Part shown: positions 1-10,970 of the stretch, piece after piece
Layout of the letters: every line of letters starts with the position of its first letter
How positions within the stretch are numbered: the first letter of the stretch is position 1
Origin: Oscheius sp. JU75
Lineage: Eukaryota; Nematoda; Chromadorea; Rhabditida; Rhabditidae
Assembly (NCBI GenBank): GCA_037178855.1
Contig: JASJZC010000002.1
Coordinates: 1,550,001-1,614,000 of the forward strand
Reading direction: 5' to 3'
Length of the DNA stretch: 64,000 nucleotides
The notes under the pieces: generated by a model
Database searches by the model: none
Seen by the model: the letters and a program-made list of their open reading frames with translations, nothing else
What the model was told of the DNA's origin: nothing
Translations under genes and position numbers: made by a program

Positions 1-630
1 ACTGTCATGCATGCTGACATTTCTCCAGTCCTCCTCCTGTGACAACTGGACGATACTTCCTCTCTCTAACCAGGCTGTCCTCTTGTCCAGCTCGTAGCTC
101 TCCATCTCATCCAGTTGACTGTTCCCGGAATGAGTCGAGCCCCCGAGAAGGACAGGCGGACAGGGAGATGGCACTCCAACTGTCCACTCCACGATAGGGG
201 GAGGAAGGTTCTCTTGATCGGAATGCTGATGCTCCGGCTCGTAGGTAGTCAAATAGTGGTGGTGTTCTTCATGACTGCCGACTTCTTGAAGGTCATAGAG
301 TCCACCGTGTGCTGAGCGAGACATGGGGACTGGGGGAGAGCGGTGTTGCTGGGAGAACTGGAAGAATAATTCATGAATTGATACTTGGACAGAGAGAGAC
401 AGTGACCGGTTACATACCTGCATTGATCTGGTTCGCGGAATGCGTACATTCTCGTCTATCCAACCATTACGATCCTGTCTCGACAGTACATCTTCTTCAG
501 GCCAGACCTCCTGTTGCGGCCATGGTTCTCTCTGCGGCCATTCATCCTCAGAGGAACCGGTTGACTCTCGGCCCAAGAAGTCTTCTTCAGCTGGTCGTGG
601 TCGGAGCTGGAGGGAGCGGGAGGATGTCAT
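1..630 (-). CDS. Unknown protein, N-terminal part (runs off the window)
   Basis: Two exons, 630-418 and 357-1, joined by a 60-bp GT-AG intron in phase 0; the frame stays open to the window edge. The start MTSSRSLQL lies four bases after a TTTCTTTCAG acceptor with no upstream exon, which suggests trans-splicing. The visible 190 residues are acidic and rich in Glu, Gln, Pro and His. There is no signal peptide or membrane segment in this part, so it looks like a disordered cytoplasmic N-terminus. The family is not recognised. The gene lies downstream of, and on the same strand as, the gene at 1823-3249, so an operon is possible but the 1.2-kb gap argues against it. Confidence 0.7.
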   Translation of the reverse strand, partial: MTSSRSLQLRPRPAEEDFLGRESTGSSEDEWPQREPWPQQEVWPEEDVLSRQDRNGWIDENVRIPRTRSMQVCNRSLSLSVQVSIHELFFQFSQQHRSPPVPMSRSAHGGLYDLQEVGSHEEHHHYLTTYEPEHQHSDQENLPPPIVEWTVGVPSPCPPVLLGGSTHSGNSQLDEMESYELDKRTAWLERGSIVQLSQEEDWRNVSMHDS

Positions 631-652
631 TTTGACTGAAAGAAAAAGATGA

Positions 653-760
653 GACAGAGAGACGGAGAGCCAGGGAGACAGAGACAGAAATACAGAGAGA
701 CAGATAGACAGAGACATACTGAGAGGCAGAGAGATAGAGAGAGACAGAGTCTGAACAAAC
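653..760. repeat. GACAGAGA-type simple repeat
   Basis: The sequence is an irregular tandem array of GACAGAGA variants just upstream of the acceptor at the start of the first gene. The same motif recurs in introns throughout the window. Confidence 0.8.
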
Positions 761-1684
761 AGATTGTGAAAACTGGTCGGTATTTCAGCCTTCTCGTTCT
801 CTCGACCAATTAGCTGCAGGAAATGGGAAGCTGGCCTTTTCTGGTGTGCAAGACGAGATGGAAGAGGATGTCGGAGGCGTTCTTAAAAATGCTCCGAGAG
901 CCAAAAGAAAGCAATTCGGAAATGGGATAGCAACTGAACTCAGAATGCAGAAAAGGTGTCCCAGCTTGGTCCCTCGGGTCATAAGTCAGTGCTCCCAAAA
1001 AAGCCTTGACTCTCAAGATAGGATAAGGAAGTGTCTACTTGAGCGTAGCCGTGTGCGTAAGTGGTCTGTCGGCTGATTGCCCCTAGGGGTAGTTCCACCC
1101 TAGTTCTCCGATTGAATTAGACCCGTAAACACTCGGCTTCTATCACCATCCCCCGTACTAGAACTTTAATGGTCGTGCTTTAAGAAAAAGTGGAGAGCTT
1201 GAGAAAGTAGGGGAGTGAACAAACAGGGTCGGGAACTAATATTATAATCGAGGTCTTTGGCGCCAATTAGCTGGGTATAAACAAGAGATCTAATACATTT
1301 CAAAGAATTGGAGCGAGCAAAATTGTGCGAGCGTGTGAAGGAGGAAAACAATGTTAATTGGGAGAGAGACAGAGAGACAGAGGCTGAAAATCTGAACAGA
1401 ACTGGACTTGCGATCATAGGTGCTAATTCTCCTCAAGAGACAACGAGTCATAGAATGTTCGCTTTTGGAATTACCCAGAACATATATTAATTGCGTGACC
1501 TTAAACGCCGATAACCTACTGAATATGGACGGGCTGTGAACACGGAAATCTCAGTTTTCTAGGAGTTCCCTCTTGTAGTCAGAAATCCAGTGGTTAGAAA
1601 GAGGATGGATGCTAGTATAGAGTATATTGTGAAATTTGAAATGAAAACAAGCTACAGGATCTTCAGTAAACTGGTAAACATATT

Positions 1685-1745
1685 TCCTTCACTTGCAGGG
1701 ATCGAACCACTGACATTCAGATTACCAGACAAGCGCGCTAAAAGA
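1685..1745 (-). repeat. Degenerate tRNA-like sequence
   Basis: On the minus strand a B-box-like GGTTCGATCCC is preceded by a TAGCGCGCTTG stretch resembling part of a tRNA. The T stem has mismatches and no acceptor stem forms, so this is a tRNA relic or the head of a SINE, not a working tRNA. Confidence 0.45.
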
Positions 1746-1822
1746 CAGAAAGACAGTGCCTGACAAACATTATTACCTCCGTAATGCAATAGCCTACTCT
1801 ATCAAGAGTCATAATAGTCTCG

Positions 1823-3249
1823 TTAACCATAGGTTATAGCTTCCTGTGACTCACTCTGATTTCCTGGAACTCCAAGAACAGGAGACAAAGGTCTCGGTGG
1901 AGAAGGAGTGTCAGCCGTCGAGGCGCAGCTGGATGGCAGTGGTATAGAGTTCTGGGAGACGGCTGAAAGAGAGAGAGGGTGAGATGAGTTTTGGAAGTGT
2001 TATGGGCGGCGAACTCGATTCATCACATTGAGAGAGGGTCTAGGAGCTAGCCCCCAATGAAAAAGGCGGCTGTCGAGAGCGAAGGGCCCATAACTGACAG
2101 CTATCCCATGAGTCTGCAACTCTTTCTTAGAATGGCGTCAAGTCACGCGCATGGTTGTGAAAAACTGGGATGAAGGTTGTGTTTGGTCTGGGTGGCTACT
2201 AATTGAAAAGAAGGCGGAGCACTGGAGCCAAACAGCTCAAATTTCTTCAATTAGACAGACAAGCTGTTTGACGCCAGCAGGGCAGGTAAGTGCTTCACTT
2301 ACCGGCTGGGGTCTCTATGACCGGGTAGCTGCGGGAAAATCGCTCCAGGAGGTTGAAGGATCGGTGGTCCTCATTCTCTTCAGCCTCCTCGTCACTTTCA
2401 TCTTCTTCCCCGTATTCTGGAGCTGACCAACAGCCATTCCTCTCATCTTCTGGAAGAGTCGCTGTCTCTCTGTCTCTCTGCCTCCAGACTCACCCTCTCC
2501 TTCCGACCCAAGCTCATTCTCCTCTCCCAGGTACACATTAGGGGGCGAAGACCAGCTTCCCGAATTCTGCGGCGAAATCTGTAACATCCATCTCAATAAT
2601 CCTAAGCCCCTTCTCTTGCAAAAAAATCCTCTTTTCCCCTCCAGGGTCCTATCGTCCGTTCAATCGGGCCCCCGTCAGCCAGTGCTCATCTCTCTCCATT
2701 TGTCACAGGCCAAAAAGGGACCATTAATCGGAGATGTGCGGGGGGCTGGGGCCGTCTAAAAACCAACCTGGAACCTCCTTCTTGCCTTCTCTTTTGGCAG
2801 ATCGGGTTCGGGCCAGCTCTCGTCTATTCCGGTACCGTAATCCACAATTCCAGGCTCGTTCTCCTCTTCCAGTTGCTTGGTAGTCGAGTCTAGCATTTTG
2901 GCTAGACTGATCTAAAAAAGTCTCTGAAGGGTCGAGTCCAAAAACGAACCTCAAAACTTGTTTTGCTCGTCTTCATTGTATGAGTGTGTCTTTGAATGGT
3001 GTAGGCCGACTTGCTCTTTATGAGGCTCCGGAGGATCGGATGAACCGCAAACTCGGCGTCACTAAAGATAAGTTCGAAAATCATCAGAACAAAGACGGAG
3101 ACAGAGACCTACCTGTCACTGTCCGAATCCGATTCCGATGAATTCCCATTTTCCTCTTCGATTATCGGTGGTCCCCATGGACTCGAGGCCTCAGAACGTG
3201 ACTTGATCAGAGCGATTTCCTCTGTCTCGTCACTGTCACCTCTTTGCAT
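1823..3249 (-). CDS. Acidic Ser/Glu-rich unknown protein
   Basis: Six exons: 3249-3113, 3061-2950, 2911-2768, 2578-2494, 2449-2303 and 1962-1823. All introns are GT-AG and the phases close to give 254 residues. The start follows an AAATTTCCAG acceptor with no exon before it. The protein has no signal peptide or membrane segment. It contains a Ser-Asp acidic run (SSESDSDSDSD, near residue 37), a second Glu/Asp-rich stretch in the fifth exon and a Pro/Ser-rich tail. Such composition is common in nuclear or scaffold proteins, but I do not recognise the family and assign no function. The intron between exons 4 and 5 is made almost entirely of the GACAGAGA motif. Confidence 0.75.
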
Positions 3250-5488
3250 TCACTGGAAATTTGTATGATCAGAAGGAAAGAGCCTCAAGAGAGCCATCAA
3301 CATGAAACGAAACGTTCATAGGACACTTTTTGCCCGTGAATAATTTAGGAGATGGGCTGGAAACACTTTTAGTTCGAGAAAGGACTAGTAGTATGGCTAG
3401 TTCCAGTCAAACTGTACTCTTACTGTACTCTGAACCTCCTGTGATTTGGGTTTGGAGTACAGTTCAGGTGCGGTGTTTGAACAATGAGTCAACGTGTGGT
3501 TTGAAAAAGGAACAGAGTGAAATAGAGAGACAGAGAGACGGAGAGACGGATAGACAGAGAGATATTAAGACATTGAAACAGCAATACAGAGAGACAGAGA
3601 CCGGGCCTAGCTGACTACAAGCTATTCGGACTTGGATGTCATGTTTGCATGATCTCCCATCCGAAATATTCAAAGCTGCCCTAAATATACGGCCTGTCAT
3701 TTTTCTCAAAAGGAAACTAGAGCTCTAGGGCCCTTGTCAAAAGTGGCTGCTCTTCAAATCCGTTCCCTCTTTCGAATGTTCCATTCCATTTTGAAAAGCC
3801 ATCGATGAAGTAATTAGCGCACTGCTGCCGGAAATTGCCTCTACATCGAGCAGAGAGAGAGGTACACTATCCTCTAATTCGTCCAGCGATTAGCAGGCTT
3901 TGGGTGGGAGTGGGAGAAGGAAGTGGGAGTCAGAACGAGGCTTTACGGGAGAGAGCAGATGTCGTGTTGATGATAATCTGTCGCGTTGACGCTTGAGAGG
4001 ATTCTCGAGACGGGATTTGGGAGAGCAAGAAGATACTAAGAAGTTGTGTCACACGAAAGGAAAAAACATTGTCTCTGGGGCGGAAAGTAGAATGGAGAAT
4101 TGTTTAGTATAAAGTTCTGCTAGAAGAGGATCAGATCCAGATACTAACCGAGCCCAAGGTTGCTCGATTTGCCTGATCGGACTAACTTTTACATCAAGGC
4201 TGTCTTACAAAGGTTTCTACCTGCTTTGTTAGCAGTTTTTCGAGTATAAAAAATCATTCCCGAGACTTTTCATGTTCGTTCTGCAATCTTGTAGCATTTT
4301 TTCTGCTCTACAAACTGCAAAACATTGCTTGTACGAAAGAATAGTGTTTGAACCAGAAAGGTTGAGTGAAAGGGAAACAATACGGGCGCGCCTCATTGCA
4401 AGGAAGAGTTAGAAGAGTACACCTGTTTAACAATGTTCAATTATTCTATGGTCAATCCAGCCGAAATTCCTGACAAAAACTAGAGAATAGGATGCCACCG
4501 AGATAGAATAACTATGCTCCTCCTATGAATGTCTAACGATTTCAGATTCGAAACTCTCAGATCCTCTTCTAGGAGATCAGGCAGATTTTTCTAATTACCT
4601 TGTTTAAAAATAGGAAATTCAAGGCGACCATAAAAAATTACGTAATCGAACGCAAAGTTGCTCAATTACCAGACAAGGAATTGATGAACGGACAACGGGA
4701 GAGAGGGAAAACAACAGGAAGAGAGACAGAGAGAGAGGGAGGGAGATAGAATACTAGGTGTCCAGACTTTGGGGGTCCCTCTCGCCGAATAATGTAATCC
4801 TAGAGCTGTGATATTTAATTAGGGAGCTGCACACATATCTCTCCCCCCTAGAGTATGTGTGTTCCCGGAGCCGTTGGAGTTGGCTCGACGACGATATCGA
4901 TCGACGTCGCCACGCCCACAGCCTTGGCTGGAAAGAAGAAGCCTTCATCAAATCTTTTCCCAGTCTGGTTATCAGCCATCACGGGGATTGCATGAGGCAC
5001 TCGCAGCCTCCCTAACCCTCTGTCTCTCTGTCCCTCCGTCTCTCTGTCCATCCGTCTCTCTGCCTCCCTGTCTCTCTGTCTCTGTCTTTCTGTTTCTATG
5101 TCTCTGTCTCTGAGTTTCTATGTCCCTCCGTCTCTTTGTCTCTCCATTTCTCTGTCTCTCCTGCCTCATACTCTGAAAAAAGTAACTGTCAATTATAAAA
5201 ATAGACTTTGTCTGCCCTCATATCCTGGATGCAGTCAAGCGTTGGACGGAGAAGAAAACAATTAAGAGGGAGCAGAAGATTAATAATGACCGCTAGAAGA
5301 ATGAGGGTGGAGCATTTGCTTTCTCTGAAGGTTATTGTTGACCCTTTGAAATATTCATGGAATGGGGGACAAGGAGAATGAGAGGAACAGAGGCAGAATC
5401 AAGCAGATGATTATTTATTAAAAGATGTTCACAACCTCTATACTGGAATGGTTTACACTGGGCATATTATCGTCTGAGATCTCTTCAT
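3250..5488. other. Intergenic, repeats only
   Basis: I find no credible exon here. Low-complexity tracts of the GACAGAGA family lie at about 3515-3605 and, on the other strand, 5015-5165. The element GCTAGAAGAGGATC near 4120 recurs inverted near 4567. Confidence 0.45.
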
Positions 5489-6666
5489 TCAAATGTTCAG
5501 AAGCTTGCTAGCCTTCGGCTTCCAGTAGCACGGATAACTGAGAGTGTGGTCCATTGGCTAAAGTGGACAATGCGTTTACAGTGGGCAGATAACTTACATT
5601 GATTTCAATCGGATCACATAGCCCCTTCTTCATACAATCTCCTACGGCTAAATGGTCATCGTGGTCGGCAAAGGATTTAAAGAGTTTTTCGCATATGTTG
5701 CACTGCCAGGCTGACGCTCCAGTTCGCCGGTTCTTCTCGAGCTGAAATGTGAAATTGGAGTATCAGTCTCTGTCTCTGCCGCTGTTATTCACCATTTTAA
5801 GATTCTTCCGCTCCTCCTCAATCTCTTCCTCCGTCATCCTCTCATAATCTTCCTCCCACGGTTTGAACTCCGAACCATCATCGGCCAGATCAATAGATTT
5901 CAGACACAGGTCCCTGAAGACACTTTAAAATGGCATATTTTCCAGTTACCGTAATAAGCACGGTTGATTAAGATGGTTTTCCTTAACCTTGCCATTGATC
6001 TTCCATGACAGATTGACAGACTGTGGATTGGGAAGACGCTCCATGACTGCCCAAGAGTCTTTCGCCTTGGATTTGAAGCCAACCTGTGCAATTCTGACTT
6101 CTGGAAGTGATAAAGTTGAAAAAAAGAGGGGAAGGGGGTTACCATTTTCGTAACTCACAATATGTCTGGATTCGTTGACCATCGAGCATTCGTGTCGCTT
6201 CATGACTGTAAGATGATGGGAGCTGAGAGTACAGACCTGGAATTCAACAGTTTATAAATGTGTTTCAGCGTATTGCTGATACAACAAAAAGTCATTTTCC
6301 AACTAAACGATGTTTTGCACAGTTGATGAGCCTTAAACTTTCTATAACTTTGTAGAACATGCAAAAGCCCGACAATCAGTTCTAGGGTGTGGAAATTTGG
6401 ATCGCCAGGGCGCTTTTAAGCAAAAGTCGGTAATAACTCTCTTACCTCACAGTAGAACGGAGCCATTCTAGGCATATTTATTCTCCAAAGAAGTTTTCTC
6501 TTGATCTGCTGAGCCAATGTTCGTCTAATTGGGAGCGACCGCCATTTTTTCCTGAAAAATATACGAATTCCAATAGTTGATAAACGTCAACTCACTGTCC
6601 GACAAGGAATCTAAACGATGGGTGTAGATACTTTAAATTTTCTTTGGGTAGATCATGAATTCGCAT
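5489..6666 (-). CDS. Unknown protein with two putative zinc fingers
   Basis: Exons 6666-6596, 6551-6446, 6236-6143, 6100-5950, 5913-5793 and a last part starting at 5741. The start ATG directly follows CTGTTTTCAG, a likely trans-splice acceptor. Two C-x2-C-x12-H-type motifs are visible: FYCEVC ending in RHEC, and QCNICEKLF followed by HDDH and a later Cys. A Glu-rich helix lies between them. The C-terminus is ambiguous. Read through, the last exon stops at 5508 (258 residues). If a good 40-bp intron (GTAAGT to TTTAG) is removed, the stop is at 5489. Similar fingers occur in RNA-binding and mitochondrial ribosome-linked proteins, but I cannot name the family. Confidence 0.7.
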
Positions 6667-7574
6667 CTGAAAACAGGAAGATATGAAAAAATGAATGAGT
6701 GAGAGAGGGAAAGAGAGGGTGAGAAACGAGCAGAAGGAACAGACATTCGGATTTTCATTGGATACGCAATTGCGACCTGGACGAGAAAGACCCGGCGTTC
6801 GAAAATACGCCAAAATGCAAAGAGGGAAAGAAGTGGAAAACTAGGGGAGAAATTGTGGAAAAAGCGGGCGCATACGGAATTTTATGAGCCAGAAGCTGTT
6901 TTTGATCGACTGTTCAAATGTTTCAAAACTCAAAACACTCAAAATCAATATTTACATCCGAAAAACAGTGAATTGACCCTTTGGGTTCTCCAAGAGGATC
7001 CGAACCATAGGCCAGTCCGTCCCATAGTAGCCTATCATGCCAGCTTGCTCTATCTTTCACAGCTTAAGTGGAGGGACCCAGTGCTCTTCCCGCAATTTGA
7101 ATTGTTTAAGTCTTTTCAGGCTTGTCAACTCTTGTCAAGAATAACACTTGACAGGAATGGGTGCAGAAATTTGCAAAGTTATCCGTGATAACTCTTGGTA
7201 GATTTTACAGACATACGTCAAATGCCGATTTTAAAGGTAGGATACGCCGGGAAGACAGAGTCAATATTGAGTAAGACTGACTCACACAAACAATCTGACA
7301 GTTCACTATCAAAATCAATCTCACAAGTTTTTTGTCCTTTCTGATCCGTGCGAACAGGGTTCATGCTTACTTTCTGTCACGAGAGAGTACAGATTACCCA
7401 GGGTTCAAACAGAACAATGTGACCGGCTTTACACATGTTTTGAGTAAGAGATTAGCGTAGTATAGGAATTTTAACTAGGTATTAAAAGTAGTGAACAGGT
7501 GAGATTTTTGATGTGGCGTTGAATATGTTAGATTTCAGTTTAATTGTATAGTAGTAGTACAATCGCGAGCAGGA

Positions 7575-7650
7575 TATAGAGCGCAATGGCAGGTGGCGCC
7601 AGCGCTAATAAAAAGGTACCAAGTTCGATCCCCGCCGCGACCCAACCAAG
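7575..7650 (+). repeat. Degenerate tRNA-like sequence
   Basis: A B-box-like AGTTCGATCCCCGC follows a region with GGTGGCGCCAGCGCTAATA, in the order expected for D arm, anticodon arm and T arm. The stems are imperfect and the acceptor ends do not pair. Confidence 0.4.
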
Positions 7651-8050
7651 GCCACCATCCCCACGAGGTCGGTAGTAGTTTGCTACGAAAGTGAAGGACC
7701 TTTTACAATCGCGAGTCAACTTTCAGGAAAAGGGGAAGAGGATGAGCCTCCCTTAGTACATACCAGGTTCTCTGACCCCGTGTAGTGTTCATTGTTTCTG
7801 CCTGTTGAACAGCCAATTTCTCCCACAAGCTTGGCTGATACTCCATTGGGGCACGTGACAGGTAGATGATATTCCAGTCAAGCTACCGTGACAGGAGCAA
7901 CGTTCTCCCATAATGCCTTCCGTTCACGACAGTTTTCGCTACCCTTTACGCATCTCATCTCTCAAACTGTCTCGACTTCCAAATAGTAATTGCAGTCACA
8001 AAGTATCTGTAACAAGTTGGCAATTAGGTCTTCAGATAGACAGACAGAAC

Positions 8051-8086
8051 CACACACACCCACACACACACACACACACACACACA
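8051..8086. repeat. CA/AC dinucleotide microsatellite
   Basis: An almost pure CA repeat of about 36 bp, flanked by unrelated sequence. Confidence 0.9.
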
Positions 8087-8101
8087 GACTTTTGGACATT
8101 T

Positions 8102-8656
8102 AGAACTAAACTAGCCGTCTCCGACGGCTTCGCCGTTTATTTGTCTTCAGTTTACATTGGCGGCTGCGCCGCTTCGTAGTAGCAAAAGGCTTCCAGTGGC
8201 TTTATTGGGATAGAAGCAAAGTTCTAAGGCGCACCCAAATTTGGCTTACCACTTACAATTTAGGCAATATCTGTTTCTGAGCAACATAATTGGCTCGCTT
8301 CTGTTTCGTGACCTCGGACAAGCAAACAGATAGAGCCCTCTACAGAAACCATCGCGCTCTAGATGTTAGAGTTTTCTGACTTGGGAACTAAACTCCTGAT
8401 ATGACTTGACTTGTCAGCTTTTGGCTTGTCCCCCTCGGAACTCACGGACTCATCGCGCTTTAGTAGTAGAGAAATACATATTTGGCTCGCCAATCAGAGC
8501 ACTCACACAGCCTAGCTCGAATTTTTCATAACAGTCCCGATTCTTTGTCACAAATCTATCAATCGAATAGTTATTAAAAGATCCCTATTGTTTGAATTCT
8601 CTTAAATGGTCTACCATATCAACAAAAGTCTGTCAATGTCCTGCGTCTGCTCAAAA
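8102..8656 (+). repeat. Dispersed element, copy A
   Basis: This segment matches 22803-23286 closely along most of its length. Its 5' end carries two adjacent GC-rich hairpins (GACGGCTTCGCCGT and GGCGGCTGCGCCGC). Its body includes repeated units around ACCATCGCGCT. No coding capacity or terminal inverted repeat is evident, so it is probably a non-autonomous mobile element. Copy A has about 70 bp absent from copy B, between TTCGTAGTAG and ATCTGTTTCTG. Confidence 0.75.
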
Positions 8657-8912
8657 CGCCTCTTCAAAAACCAAAGAGATTATTTTTCTCGTAACTGGTT
8701 CACACACGGGTCTCGCCCTCAAAGTATGATATATAATCGGGGCTTTGATGACTCATATAGAGAACATTACCAGTTTTTTTGTCAGTCATTCCTCAACTTT
8801 ATGGTCCTCTTTGGCGGGTCAAATCAGCGGAAGGCTTTAACCGCAGGTCTTATCTTTGGCCTTAAGCTTTTCCGAACTATAAGAACTGACTTATGATAAC
8901 AAACTTTCAGTT

Positions 8913-9863
8913 ATGCAGCTCTCCCTCTGTATGCTTCTCTTCGTGGCTGCGGCTTCAGTAGACGGTAAAAAGAAGAAGACCACTGTTAAAACGACTACGT
9001 CCAAACCGACAACAACGTCCTCGTCCTCTTGTACCCTTGTATTTTGTTTTTTATGCTGTCTTTTACAGCCGGAACCACGTGTAGTGCTGCTGGATGGAGT
9101 GAAGCGGACAGACAGGGGATTTTGGACAACCACAATACGCTAAGGTCAAAGATCGCCAAGGGAGTCTACGTGGCAAAGACTGACAGAAAGCCGCCTGCAA
9201 AGGATATGGAGACTATGGTAAGGGGACAGAGAGAAAGAGAGACAGAGACCTTTCCAGACTTACGACTGCAACTTGGAAAACTCTGCCCAGGCCTGGGCTA
9301 ACACGTGCCCAAAGGGTCATTCGGGAGCAGCTGGAAAGGGAGAGAACATCTACTGGTCCTATTCTACTCAAACTGTCAGTTTTCCCAATTTTCTGTCGTA
9401 AAGTCTCGACTCTTCAGATCAGTATTACTGGCCAAGGAGTGGCGGCCTCGAACTCTTGGCAGAATGAGTTCCAGCAGTATGGCTGGCCGAGTAACTATCT
9501 TACTTACTCACTTTTCAATTCGGGCATTGGTCATGCTACTCAGGTAACTGGAACTCTCTGTTCGTCTGTCTCTCTGTCTCTCTATCTCTCTCTTCCCGTG
9601 GATCAAAGCTTTCAGATGGCCTGGTGGAATAGTAACAAGATAGGTTGTGGTGTCAAGCAATGTCCATCCTCTCTTTCTGGTTACAAGTACGAAGTCGTCG
9701 TAGTCTGTCAATACACACCCCAGGGCAATATCATCAACACAAACATCTATGATTCCGGAACCACATGTTCCAGTTGCAAAGGAGGATTGAAGTGCGATAC
9801 TGTAAGTGTTCATACTTCAACTGACTCATGAGCTTCGTTCAGAACTCCGGACTCTGCAAATGA
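8913..9863 (+). CDS. SCP/CAP-domain secreted protein
   Basis: Six exons: 8913-9030, 9069-9217, 9258-9374, 9418-9543, 9616-9801 and 9843-9863, giving 238 residues. A signal peptide (1-18) and a short Lys/Thr/Ser linker precede the CAP domain (about 42-210). Both family signatures are present: GHATQMAW (166-173) and VVCQYTPQGN (199-208). The Cys-rich tail ending CKGGLKCDT then SGLCK is typical of nematode SCP-like proteins. CAP proteins act outside the cell, often in lipid binding or host and microbe interaction; the role here is not shown. The start follows AAACTTTCAG (trans-splice type). A polyadenylation signal AATAAA lies at 9891. A broken paralogue follows at 10323. Confidence 0.93.
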
Positions 9864-9890
9864 GCGCTCTAATACAAACATTACTAACAC

Positions 9891-9896
9891 AATAAA
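9891..9896 (+). terminator. Poly(A) signal of the CAP gene
   Basis: AATAAA lies 28 bp after the stop codon. Confidence 0.6.
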
Positions 9897-10322
9897 GGCT
9901 TCTTTTGAGTTTTTCTGCAGTGTGACTGTTTCATTCAACTAGCTCGTCTTGATACGGTTATCACAGGTCTGAAATGAAAGCTGATAAAGACGATTAGGAA
10001 TTAGAGGCGTTTTGTAAGAGTCCAGCTGGCTTTTTTTCTTGGCTTAGAACTGGCGGCGCAGAAACCAGAGATTGCTCCTACAGCTGACAGGTCTTTTTGT
10101 CTCTTGACATGAAAGGGTTGTCAGCGTTTTGAGTGTTAGTGTTGACAGGCAATTGTGCGGACACCATTATGCTTTCCAGACCAGACTGTCTCCTACGTTT
10201 TTTTCAGTCTGAGCCAACCAAGCTATAGATTCGATGCCAAAGCTATCCGTTATGTATTCATCCCTATCTTTTTTCTTTCTATAGTTCCCTGAAAACTACG
10301 TCCTCCAATTTCTGAGCATCTA

Positions 10323-10893
10323 TGCATCTCAAGTTCGCTCTCCTTCTCTTTGTTAACAAGGAAAACTGTACAACTGTATGGAGTCGTTCTGAACGAAAAG
10401 CAACTCTGAAGATCCACTACGATCTAAGATCCAAAATTGCAATGGGAAGCTATGTTGTGGAGACGAACAAGAAGGAAAGAGCTCCAAACATGAAAGCTAT
10501 GGACGGTAGGACAGAGAGGAAGAGACAGCGACAGAAAGACAGAGAGACAGGAAGACAGACATTTTCAGATACTGCGATCTGGAAGTCTCTGCTCAGGCTC
10601 AAGCTGACAAATATGTCAAAGAACATTCAGGCCTTCAAGGAGTAGGAGAGAACTGGTAGTCTCTGGGAGGCTGTGACTCATATATGCTAATGTAACTTTA
10701 TGATGATTGAAAGTTATTCAGTCTTTTAGACGGGTGCCGCTGGAACAGGAATAAAAGCTTCAAAGTTCTGGAAGAGCGAGATCCAAGAGTGTGGATGGGG
10801 GCGACAAATTGTTTGGCGAATATGTCTATGAGGTTGGAAAAGTCTGTTCTGACTACGAAAAGAGATTCAATTGCGATACCGTAGGGATCCTGA
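10323..10893 (+). pseudogene. Decayed tandem copy of the CAP gene
   Basis: The first part encodes residues matching the start of the CAP domain of the upstream gene (RSERKATLKIHYDLRSKIA against the intact ADRQGILDNHNTLRSKIA). The next exon matches the segment around YCDLEVSAQAQA and GENW. It is shifted one base against the first exon and ends in TAG at the point where the intact gene continues. A remnant of the SNSWQNEFQQYGW segment follows (ASKFWKSEIQECGW), and the CAP1 signature is missing. A final scrap resembles the LKCDT tail. The signal peptide is also poor. This is a tandem duplicate that has lost function. Confidence 0.75.
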
Positions 10894-10970
10894 GAAGTTT
10901 TAAAGAACTGTCTTACAGAAAACCGGGCTCTGCGAGCTGGCTTCGAAATAAATCTTTACTCTCTGTCTAT

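Larger units (their letters stand above)
631..1822. other. Intergenic, no gene seen
   Basis: This stretch holds an octamer-repeat tract (653-760), a degenerate tRNA-like sequence (about 1685-1745) and two CCAATTAGCTG motifs near 808 and 1264. The short open frames here have no splice or start context that I trust. Confidence 0.5.
6667..8912. other. Intergenic, dispersed repeats
   Basis: No gene was found. The stretch holds a small perfect palindrome AGTTATCCGTGATAACT (near 7180), a tRNA-like piece (7575-7650), a CA microsatellite and one copy of a dispersed element (8102-8656). A 111-codon open frame at 6853-7188 lacks splice or family support. Confidence 0.45.

Noticed and set aside
846-1076. 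76-codon open frame
   Set aside because: No start context, splice partner or recognisable composition; probably intergenic.
3464-3709. Open frame rich in Leu, Ser and Cys over a simple repeat
   Set aside because: It is the translation of the GACAGAGA repeat on the opposite strand. The same holds for similar frames near 4972-5169, 21505-21687, 39556-39753 and 50979-51462.
6853-7188. 111-codon open frame
   Set aside because: No family signal, and its 3' part contains the small palindrome and TTTGCAAAG repeat sequence.
8606-8896. 96-codon open frame at the end of the dispersed element
   Set aside because: The frame begins in element copy A and is not open in copy B, so it is not a conserved element protein.
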